A DNA stretch of 64,000 nucleotides, from assembly GCF_027595985.1 (NCBI RefSeq), contig NC_073313.1:114839552-114903551 (forward strand), in the 5' to 3' direction. The notes below the pieces were generated by a model. The model saw nothing but the letters and a program-made list of their open reading frames with translations, was not told the DNA's origin and made no database searches. Source of the DNA: Sorex araneus. Its lineage: Eukaryota; Chordata; Mammalia; Eulipotyphla; Soricidae. This document shows positions 37,510-49,500 of the stretch, piece after piece (the first letter of the stretch is position 1; the number at the start of each line of letters is the position of its first letter). The translations under genes and the position numbers were made by a program.

Positions 37510-40500
37510 ATCGGAGAGCCCGGCAGGCTACCGAGAGTATCCAACCCGCATGGGCAGAGCCTGGCAAGCTACCCAGGGCGTGTTCAATATGCCAAAAATA
37601 GTAACGATAGGTCTCATTCCCCTGACCCTGAAAGAGCCTCATATCGTTGAGAATGACGAGTAAGGAGAGGCTGCTAAAATCTCAGGGCTGGGAGGAATGG
37701 AGACGTTACTGGTGCCCGCTCGAGTAAATTGATAAACAGCGGGATGACAGTGATACAGTGAATTGACAGCAAGGTTATTTTTCACATATACAAGTTCTGA
37801 AATATCAGGAGAAATCATAGCTAAGGAATCAGTAGATCCATTTTTCTAATGTCTAGAACTTTGGACTGGCTGCAATTAATTCTACATTTCAGGATGGAGT
37901 GTTTTCCACTGAACTTTATTTGCCTCTCTATATAATAATATTAATAAAAAGCTAACAGAACATTTATCTATTAATAAAATACCCACAAGCCTCCCTGTGC
38001 CAGATGACATATATTGCAAAACTCACTGTAATAAGTGATTCTGTGTTCATTAAAGGCCTTATGTGTTTTCAGCAAAATGGCACTGGAACGGTCAAGTGGA
38101 ATGGATGAGACTGGAGTAATTGTGTGGCATTTAGCACTTTGTCTTCTTCTGGCTTGGCTCATAGTTGGAGCAGCATTATTTAAAGGCATCAAGTCTTCTG
38201 GCAAGGTAATTTGGAAAACACTGAAGTATTGTAACTGTTTTATAATGTAATTGTAGCTCAGTGTAAAGCATTATCAAATACATGTTTTATTTTGTAATGG
38301 GAACACTCAAATGTGTAAAATCTTTTTAAGTATTCCTCTCACATTAAGAAAATATATAACCGCTATAATTTTAAAAAGAAGACGCATAAACTAATGCTAG
38401 AGGAGTGCAGGCATTTACTCCAAAATTGGATCTTTCTAGATTATACTGAAACTTGAGAGTATGTTTCTAATTTTCTTTCCTACTATATAAATGAGCATTT
38501 AGAAATGAATTATTCATTGCTATGTTTGATATAGAAAAGCTACACACACTATATATATACATTATAGTAGTCAAACAGAACAGATAAGCATTTTATATAG
38601 GGTAATAGCGTCAGGATTCCCCTACTGGAAAGTATAGTATAAAAAGTACAATTGATCTCTTACAGCTTGCCAAAATTGACTATGAAAATCTTTCTCGGCA
38701 CAGCCGTCTCATGGAAAAATATTATATTTTATCATCTCATTGCTTTATTTAAACTTTTAGAGCATCATGGAAATTTTAGAGAGCCACATGAAGTATTACC
38801 GGTGAACACTTTGCACAGTTTCCAGAAAAGTGAATATTTTATCGATTTGTACTACTAGATTATAATTTTCTTAAAGATGGAGGACAGGAGTAACTTTGGC
38901 AACTATCCTTGAACTATGAGAACAGTATCTAGAATATTTAGCTTTACTAGAACAGTATCTAGAACATTTAGCTAATGTTGTTGTAATATGGTATTCTATT
39001 ATTAAGATAAAAACAGTGTGAAAAGTTTTATTTTGTGTTTTATATTAAAAATTCAATGTAAGGCAGTTTACTCAGGCAATTAATTTTATTCATCTCTGGA
39101 TGAATTATATAAAATGACCTCTTGGGCATATTGTCAAATATAAATGATCAATTGATCAAAGAATAGAATTATCCACATTAATAAAAAGCTTAGCCTCTTA
39201 AAGGCAATCTGCTTATCTTGACTATGTGTTACCTGGGGTACAACAGTGTATGTGTATCATGAACACAAAATCCCGTTAATCACCGATTTCTCGGGTGGGC
39301 TCAGTAACCTCTCATTTCATCTTTTCCATGAGATCTTAGAAGTCTCTCTCGACTCGGCCCTCCCAAGGATTTCGCACTGGGGGCTCTTCGGGGTCAGGGG
39401 AATGAGATCCAGCTTGTTACTGGATTTAGCATATGAATACACCATGGGAAGCTTGCAAGGCTGTCCCATGTGGGCAGGGAACTCTCAGAAGACTGCCAGT
39501 TTCTCCCAGAGGGGGAAGCAGGCTACATGATATGGCTTCTGAGAGCTTGCTTTTAAGTCTCTCTCTGGATGTTGGCCATTGATGGGATTACACACACCTG
39601 GGTTCCTCTGCCGGTACCTTCATGCATGGGGCCTGTCCGAACGTGTGGAGAGGGGCCTCCAGCATAGCTGTAGCTAGGTTCCGGTGGTCTTTGGCTGCCG
39701 GGAGCTCTGCTTGGGGTGGGGAGGGAAGCTGGAGTCCATCCCCTCCGAGGGGCCCTGGGGAAGATAGCCAGGCGTGCGGGCAAGAGACTCTCTGTATGTG
39801 TATATGTATATACATATACATATATATATACGTACATACATATATATGTATATGTATATATATGTGTGTATGTTTGAATACACACACACACATATATACA
39901 GTTAAGTTTTCCTGGTAACTTTTAAGATATGGCAAGTATACAGTACTCTCTTTAATCAATTTTCATGGTAAATTGGACATCTATACTAGGAGACTATTTT
40001 CTTTCTCCTTGGTAACTAAGTATATATGTATGTGTGTGTGTGTATGTTTCATATATAATTTTAAATGATTTACTTTCTACCTCAGTTATGTAAGTACCAA
40101 GATTAAGTACTCGATCTGCTTAGACATTTATGAGGATATATTTCAGGAAAATATATTCTGCTATTACTTAGTCTTCTTAGACATTTATAAGTATATATTT
40201 CACAAACATATTCTTATATTCAACTTTATCAATGTTGATGTGTTATTTATTTACAATATACATATGAAAAATATTGCTTCAAAAGTTTTGAAAATGAATT
40301 ATTTAGAGGTTATCAGTGTGGAAAGGGTAAAATTATGCCAACTTGAAATTGGTAACAATATTATTAAGGATAAAATTTGTAATACACTATTTTTCTCATA
40401 TCAACTGATTAATAATTTTATTTGTATAGAATTATGAGCTATGATGAAAATATTGACTTCTAGTTGGTTTTCTTTGCAGGTGGTATATTTTACAGCTATT

Positions 40501-43500
40501 TTCCCCTATGTTGTCCTACTCATTCTGTTAATTCGAGGTGCAACTCTAGAAGGGGCATCAAAAGGCATTTCATATTATATCGGATCACAGTCAAATTTTA
40601 CAAAACTTAAGGAAGCTGAGGTAAGATTTAATTTTGTTTCAAATTTTTTTAAACTTTGTTATTGAATCACTGTGAGATAGACCCTTACAAAACTTTTCAT
40701 GCCTGGATTTCAGTCGTACAGTGTTCCAACACCCATCTCTCCATCCCTCCAATTTTTTTTTTTTTTGCTTTTTGGGTCACACCCAGCGATGCTCAGGGGT
40801 TACTCCTGGCTTTGCACTCAGGAACTACTCCTGGCGGTGCTTGGGGGACCATATGGGATGCCGGGGATCGAACCCGGGTCGGCCGCGTGCAAGGCAAACG
40901 CCCTACCCGCTGTGCTATCGCTCCGGCCCCATCCCTCCAATTTTTAAGGAAAATTTTTAAAGCAAATACTGAATATCATTGTCTCTAGACATGTGATTAA
41001 ATTTATTAGTATTTATGTCCCTCAGGATGTATGATTTTTCATTTTTTAAAGTTTTTACAAGGTTTTTTAAAGTTTTATTTTGGTTTTGGAGTCACACCAA
41101 GTGGTGTTAAACAAGGTAAAATACACAGTGCACTTTTAAATTTATAAACTTATTTAGCAATGAGCTTTTAAAGATTTATTTATTACCTCTGTTGAATGGT
41201 GTTACTATAGTTGCAACATTTTCACAGAATAGACGCCTCAATTTTCCTTAAACTTTGTAGCTTTGGGTTTAGTTAAAAAACATTTTTATATTCTTTAAGT
41301 TGCTTCTCCAAGTCTTACCTTTAATCAAACCTCACAAATTTGTGTTTTTTCTGTGTTTGACATAAAAATGGGAATGCAATGATCAGTATTAAGTTTATAC
41401 GCATTAAGATAGTTTTTCTAAAAATTTCAAAAGATTAATAGCTAGATACATCCTTAAGGTTTATTTAGTTGTGTAGTGAAAAACTAAATACTTTCAAGGA
41501 AACAATAAATGCAAAAATCAGGAAAGTGGTTTCCACTGGATGGTTGAAGGGAAACTACAGGCTAAAACAACTGCTAATGTTTTCTTTCTTTTTTAAAAAA
41601 AAAATATTGAATCACTGTGAGATAGTTACAAGCTTTTATGTTTGTGTTACAGTCACACAGTGATCAAACACCTGGTTGACACCGAAGGACAGTAGATAGA
41701 AACAAGGGCCCTAGGATTGCCCCATAGCTGGAAGACTGCTTCATGAGCGAGGGGAGAAGGCGGATGGAATAGAAAAGGGATCACTAAGAAAATGATGGCT
41801 GGAGGAATAAGTCGGGATGGGAGATGCATGCTGAAAGTAGATAACGAACCAAACATGATGACCTCTCAGTGTCTGTGTTGCAAGCCATAATGCCCAAAAG
41901 TAGAAAGAGAGTATAGGGAATATTGTCTGCCATGGGGGGAGTATACCGGGAATGTTTTATTTCTTAAGCTGATTAGTGTACTTGTGTGTTCATTTTGTTG
42001 TTGTTTATATTACATTTTACACATATGAAATATTTTGTACAGATTTTAAAAACTTAAGCATGGATATCTAAAATGTTTTTTCTTCACAGGTTTGGAAAGA
42101 CGCTGCTACTCAAATATTTTACTCCCTTTCAGTGGCTTGGGGTGGCTTAGTTGCTCTGTCATCTTACAATAAGTTCAATAACAACTGTTTCTCAGATGCC
42201 ATAATAGTTTGCTTGACAAACTGCCTCACTAGTGTGTTTGCTGGATTTGCTATCTTTTCTATCTTGGGACACATGGCTCATATATCTGGAAAGGAAGTCT
42301 CTCAAGTTGTAAAATCAGGTATGTAATGTCATATGATATTAATTTTGATTAACTTATTGTAACTGATTTGAAAAACTAATTTCTTTCATGGAATTTACTT
42401 AAAGAACTCAGAAGTTAGGATATTTCATTTTCTTCCTCATTTACTTCGATATATTTGTTTTAATTATTTAGTAATAATTCTTAGGTGATTCAGAAACATA
42501 AGACTATATTGATTGAAACTTGTTTAAGAAGGTATTTTACCTAAATTTCATCAGTCCTAGATATAAACTGTAGCACTGTTGTCCTGTTGTTCATTGATTT
42601 GCTCAAGCAGGCACCAGTAATGTCTCCATTGTGAGACTTGTTATTACTGTTTTTGGCATATTGAATACGCCACAGGTAGCCTGTCAGGCTCTGCCATGCG
42701 GGCAGGATATTCTCAGTAGCTTGCCAGGCTCTCCAAGAGGGATGGAGGAATCGAACCTGGGTTGGACACGTGCAAGGCAAACGCCCTACCAGCTGTACTA
42801 TCGCTCCAGTCGATTTGTATATTTTCAAATATCAGAAATTTTGCTGAAAACTTTATATGAATTTTTAATTCATATGTGTTTATTAGTGTATAGTAACAGT
42901 ACAAAGAAAAAGTAACTATACATGTATACATATGAGTATATATACATTCACGCATATAAAATATTCCTTTGGCATAATTACTGTATGGAATATGCATTTC
43001 TGTTTATCAATTTCATATAGGCAAGAAGGTAACTTTATTTGAATGTATGGTTCTGTCCAGCTTTAAAGGAATCTGACTTATGAGCTTCCTATAGTATCAA
43101 AAACATTATATCTGACTAAAGAATTTTAGGAAATAATTCCATAGATCTTTTAATAGGAATTTTAATCTTTGTCTAGGAATTAATGCTGAAACAAATTTAT
43201 AAAAACAATGTTAAGAATAGAAAGGGTCGGGGCCGGAGCGATAGCACAGCGGGTAGGGCGTTTGCTTTGCACGCGGCCGACCCGGGTTCGATCCCCAGCA
43301 TCCCATATGGTCCCCCAAGCACTGCCAGGAGCAATTCCTGAGTGCAAAGCCAGGAGTAACCCCTGAGCATTGCTGGGTGTGACCCAAAAAGCAAAAAAAA
43401 AAAAGAATAGAAAGGGTCTTGGAGATTATCCACAGACCAGTCATTATTTGATATTGAAGGGTTAATACATAGACATGTTATGGAATACAGAAGATCAAAT

Positions 43501-46500
43501 CATTAGGAAGCCATAGTGTCTAGGTTATAAGCCGATTTTATTTAATTCTACTTGTCAGTCCTCTAGGAGTTTGGAGAAATTTAAACTACTTAAAAAAGAT
43601 CTCACTTAAAAATTTTAAATGTAAAAACATTTAATGGTGAAATCAATTTATAATATTGAATGCCCAGTTCATTACATACAGACTATTGCAAATATTCATA
43701 AACTAATTAATATGAAGCTGCATATAATGACTATGGTCATACATAGAAGGACAGTCAAGAAAAAAATTATATAATTTAAATTTCTTAATAGTGTAATTAT
43801 TTTTTAATGCCTTGGCTAATACAAAGGTAACCTAACTTACTGAAGTTTAAAATAATAGGTTTTTTATTAATATTTTAAAAAATGAAAACAATTTTTAAAA
43901 AATCATTGAATTACTTGATTTCTTGTAAGAACAGTCTTCGATTTAAAAATGTATCTCATTAACTTAATTCATGTAACATACATTATTGTATAATAAAGCA
44001 ACCAAGTCAAATATTTTTAAAAAAGCAAAACAATGCTAAAATGCTATGGAATATATGGGATAGATTGGTTCCCAAATTTAAAATTATTTTTCTAGTATCT
44101 TATTTTTAAAATACAGACATAAATTTTCTTTTTTTTTCTATTTTCTTTTTTTCTTTTTCAGTGCCCATTCTCCACCACCAATGTTCCCAGTATCCCTCCC
44201 ACCATCCCCTTCCCCCCCGCCCTTCTGCCTCTGTGGAAGGCACAATTTCTTTTATTCTCTCTGTCATTTTGGGTGTTATGGTATGCAATATGGGTACTAA
44301 GTGGTCATCATGTTCAGTCCATAGTCTACTTTCAGCACAAATCTCCTATCCTGAGCAAGCCCTTCAAGCATCATTTACTTGGTGGTCCCTTCTCTATCTC
44401 AGCTGTCTTTCCCACCAGCATGTGAGGCCAGCTTCCAAGCCATGGAACAATCCTCCTGGTCCTGATCTCTACTATCCTTGGGAGTCAGTCTCCCATTCTG
44501 TTACTTTATATTCCACAAATGAGTGAAGTCATTATATGTCTGTTCCTCTTTCTATAACTCATTTCATTTAGCATAAAACTCTCCATGACTATCCACTTAT
44601 GTGCAAATTTCATGTCTTTGTCTTTCCTAAGAGCTGCATAATATTCCATTGTGTAGACATACCAAAGTTTCTTTAACCAGACCTCTGTTCTTGGGCACTT
44701 GTTTTTTTTCCAGATTCTGGCTATTGTAAATAGTGCTGCAATAAACATACAAGTGCAGATATCATTTCTACTGTACGTTTTGCATCTCTAGGATATATTT
44801 TCATAAGTGGTAATGCTGGGTCAAATGGGAGCTCAAACTTCTAATTTTTGAGAAACGTCCATGTTGTTTTCCAAAAGGGTTGAACCAGTCAGCCTTCCCA
44901 CCAGCAGTGAAGGAGAGTCCCCTTCTCCTCACATCCACACGAAACCAGTTGCTTTAGTTCTTTTAGGTGTGTGCCAGTCTCTGTGGTGTGAGATGATACC
45001 TCATTGTTTTGATCTGCAGCTCCCTGATGATTAGTGATAACGAGCATTTTTTTCATGTGCCTTTTGACCATTTGTATTTCTACTTTGAGAAGTTTCTCTT
45101 CATTTCATTGCCCCATTTTCTGATGGGATTTGATGCTTTCTTCTTGTAGAGTTCAACCAGTGCCTTGTATATCCTCAATATGAACCCCTTATAAGATGGG
45201 TACCGGGTAAATATCTTTCCCATTCTGTATATTTCCCAGTCTGTCTTTATATTCTGTCACTGTTTCTTTTGAGGTACAGAAGCTTCTTAGTTTAAGATAG
45301 TCCCATCTGTTTATCTCTGTTTCTACTTGCTTAGTCGGTGGAGTTTCATATTTTAAGATACCTTTAGCTTCAATGTCATGGAGGGTTTTGCCAACCTTTT
45401 ATTCAATGTACCTTATGCATTCACATCTGATGTTCATGTCTTTGACCCATTTTTATCTGACTTTTGTACGTGGTGTTAGGTCGAGTTCTGAGCCCACTTT
45501 TTTGCATGTAGCTGCCCAGTATTCCCAGCACAATTTGTTAAAGAGCCTTTCCATGATCCACTTCATATTTCTTGCTCCCTTATCAAAGATTAGATGAACA
45601 TATATTTAAGGGTGTGTGTAAGGATATTCAACCCTGTTCCACTGGTCTGCGGTTCTGTCTTTGTTCCAATACCATGCATTTTAATTATTATTGCTTCGTA
45701 GTAGAGTTTGGACTTGGGGAAGTTGCTGCCTCCCATCTTCTTTTTCCCAAGAATTCCTTTAGCTATTCCTGGGGGTTTGTTGTTACATATGAATTTCAGG
45801 AGTGTTTTATCCATTTCTTTGAAGAACGTCATAGGCATTCTTATAGGGATCGCATTGAATCTGTATAATGTTTTCAGAGGATTTCCATTTTGACAATGTT
45901 AATTCTCCCAATCCATGAGCAGGGTATGTGTTTCAATTTCCTCATGTTCTCTTTTATTTCTTGAAGTAGCGTTTTGTAGTTTTCTTTGTACAGGTTTTAC
46001 CTCCGTAGTTAAACTCAGTCTATGGTATTTGATTTTCTGAGGCATGATTGTGAATGGGATTGCTTTTTCATATCACTTTCTTCTCATTATTTGTGTATAG
46101 GAAAGCCATGGACTTTTGAGTATTGATTTTATAGCCTGTGACTTTACTATACAAGTGCATTGTTTTAGGAGCTTTTTGTAGAGGCTTTAGGATTCTCTAA
46201 ATATAGTATCATATCATCTGCAAATAGTGAGAGTTTGATTTCTTCCTTTCCTCCCTGGATGCCCTTAATATCTTTTTCTTGTCTAACCGCTATTACAAGT
46301 ACTTCCAGCACTATATTGAACAGAATTGGTGAGAGTGGGCATCCTTGTCTTGTCCCTGATCTTAAAGGGAAGGCTCTTAGTTTTTCCTCATTGAGGATAA
46401 TGCTTGCCATAAGCTTGTAATAGATGGCTTTCACTATATTGAGGAAAGTCCCTTCAATAACCATTTTGGTGAGAGTTTTCGTCATAAAAGGGTGCTGGAT

Positions 46501-49500
46501 CTCTGCATCTATTGATGTGATCACATGGTTTTTATCTTTTCTTTTATTGATATGATGGATTATGCTGATTGACATCCAAATGTTAAACCATCTTGCATCC
46601 CTGGGATGATTTCCACTTGGTTGTGGTGTAAAATCTTTTTGATGAGTTGTTGGATTCTATTTGCTAACATTTTGTTGAGGATCTTCTCATCCATATTCAT
46701 CATATTCATCAGGAATATCGACCTATCACTTTCTCTTTTTTTTGATGGTGTCTCTGTTTTTGGTATTAGGATGATATGTGCCTAGTAGAAATTGTTTGGA
46801 AGAGTTTCTTTTTCTTCAATTTCCTGTAAAAGCTTGAAATGGACTGGCAGTAGGTGCTCTTTAAATATTTGGAAGAATTCGCTAGTGAATCCATGTGGAC
46901 CTGGGCTTTTGTTTTGCGGAAGACTCTTGATTACAGTTTCAATTTCCTTGATAGTAAAAGGTCTATTCAGGTATTCCAAATCTTTGTTCAGCCTTGAGAG
47001 ATTATAGGAATCTTGGAATTTATCCATTTCTTCTAGGTTCTCTTGTTTCCTGGCATACAGACTTTCAAAGTAATCTCCAGTGATCTTTTGAACTTCTTTG
47101 TTTTCTCTAGTGACATCCCCCATTTTGTTTCTCATTAAGTTTACTAGGGTTCTCTCTCTTTATTTATGAGTTTTGCTAGTGATTTTTCAATTTTGTTTAT
47201 TTTCTTGGGGAACCAGACCATGGCTTCATTTTATTTTTTTTTTGTATTGTATTTTTTGGTTTCCATGTCATTAACTTCTGCTATAAGTTTTATTATGTCT
47301 TTCCTTATGCCTTGTTAGGGATCTTTTGTTGGTCCTTTTCTAAGACTTTGAGCTGTGGTGTCAGGTTATTTATGTAGGTGCTTTATTCCTTCCTGAGAAA
47401 TGGTTTCAGAGCAATAAATTTTCCCCTTAACATGGCTTTAGCTGCATCCCATGGGTTCTGGTAGCTTGTGTCTTCATCCTCATTTGTTTTCATGTAACTT
47501 TTGGTTTCTTCCTTGATTTTCTTCCTGATCCACTCATTGTTCAACATTGAATTGTTTAATTTCCAGGTGTTTGATTTGGTTCTCTGCATCTGTGTGTGAT
47601 TAATTTCTATCTTCAGTGCATCATGGTCTGAAAAGATAGTTGATACAATTTCTATCTTTCTGATTCTATTGAGGTATGTTTTGTGACCCAGAACATGGTC
47701 TATCTTGGAAAATGTTTTGTGTGCACTGGAAAGGAATGTGTATTTGGTTTCGGGGGGATGGAAGTCCCTGTATACATCACCCCTCTCTCTTCTATATCTT
47801 TTTTCAAAGCCAGTACTTCCTTGCTGAGTTTTAATCTTGCTGATCTATTCAGAGGTAATAAGGTAAAGTTGAAGTCTCCAACCAGTATTGTGTTGCTACC
47901 AATGTCCTCCTTGAAGTCTAGTAGCAGTGTTTTAAGTATTTAGCTGGTCCCTCTTTGGGTGCATATATGTTTAGGAGTGTGGTTTCTTCCTGCTTTACAT
48001 ATCCCTTGATTATTAAAAAATTGCCTTCTCTGTCCTTTCTAATCTTTTAAAATCTGAAATCTATGTTGTTGGATACTTGTATGGCCACCCTGGCTTTTTT
48101 GAGGGAGTTATTTGCTTGCAGGAATGTTTTCTAACCTTTGACTTTGAGTCTGTGTTTGCTCTGACTGTTCAGATGTGTTTCTTCTAGGCAGCAGAAGTTC
48201 TGTGAAGTTCTTGAGCTGTTGTTTATCCTGAAATAGTGTATTGTTCCTTTGAGTTTGAGTTAGAGTATAAAGTATTTTTGGTGATGTGTTCATTTCATTG
48301 AGTTTTTTCACATTATGTCTTCAGGCTTGGAGGGTTTCCTCTGATAGGTCTGCTATAAATATAAGGGGTACTACTTTGTATGTGATTTTCTTCTTTGATC
48401 TTGCTGCTTACAGTATTGTGTCTCTACCCATGGTATCTGTCATTCTGATTATGACATGTCTTGGAGTGTTTTTATTAAGGTCTCTTTTAGCAGGCACCAT
48501 TCAGGTTACTTGGATCTCGATGCCTGCATTCTCCAGATCTGGGAAATTCTCAGCAATGATATTTTTAACTTGGCTTTTTCGTTGGGGTTGCCTCCCTGTT
48601 CTTCTGGTACTCAATGATTCTTATGCTGTTTCTCTTGAGTTCATTCCCTAGGTCTCTGATTCTTCCTAGAGCTATTGTGAGTTTTTTTTCCCATTGTATG
48701 TTGTTGCCTGTATGCTGTCTGAGCTTAACTTCATGCTTATTGATTCCGTCTTTGACTGCAGTCATTCTCCTGTTGAGAGCATCCCCTGAGTTTTTTTATT
48801 TTGTTTACCAAATCCTTTATTCTTGACACTTCTGTTTGTAGCTTTCTTATTTCTACTCTCATTTCTTCCTATATTTTTTGACTGTCCGTTCCACTGTTTC
48901 TTTCATGTCCTCCTTTAATTTACTGGATGTAGGTTCCACCATTTCTTTGAGTTCATTGTTTATCCTCATCATTTCATCTCTCAATTCTTTATCAGAGATA
49001 TAGTATTTGTGGGTCATCCCTGTTGAGGTTTCTGGACTCTTTTCTCTATCCTCTTCTCCTCATGGTGGGTATTTGTGCTGTTTCTTCATGTTCTTGTGGT
49101 AATATAGAGGTGGGAGTCTCCAATTCATTATCAGTGTACCTCTCTCCCTGCGAGAACAGATTCTGGATGAGCTCAGTTGATGTTGGTCATCTTTGGTGCA
49201 TCTCTGTGATTTATGTGAGGCCTCTAGTGAAGCTTCAGAGAGTGTATTCTTTTATAGTAGGCTTGTTCAGTTTCTTGCGTTCACCGTTATCTTGGTGAGA
49301 TTGGAATAGGCTACTAGACGATTGGCCTAATGTGATTTGGATAGCCAGGATGTTCTCCTCAAAATAAGGTAATGAAGACAGATGTGAGTCCAGAACACTG
49401 GGAAGGGGAAAAACAACTGCGGCAGAGTGAGGGGCCATCTACCAGAGGCCACACCCGCCACTGCTGCATGGTACCTGTGAGGAAGTTGGCTGTGTTGGTA

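Noticed and set aside
39553-39959. Several overlapping open frames rich in Tyr/Ile/Cys/Val
   Set aside because: They are translations of TA/TG/CA microsatellite and retroposon sequence.
46165-47135. Long minus-strand frames with RT motifs as a possibly active L1
   Set aside because: Separate frames with stops and shifts between them show ORF1 and ORF2 are broken. The copy cannot be autonomous.
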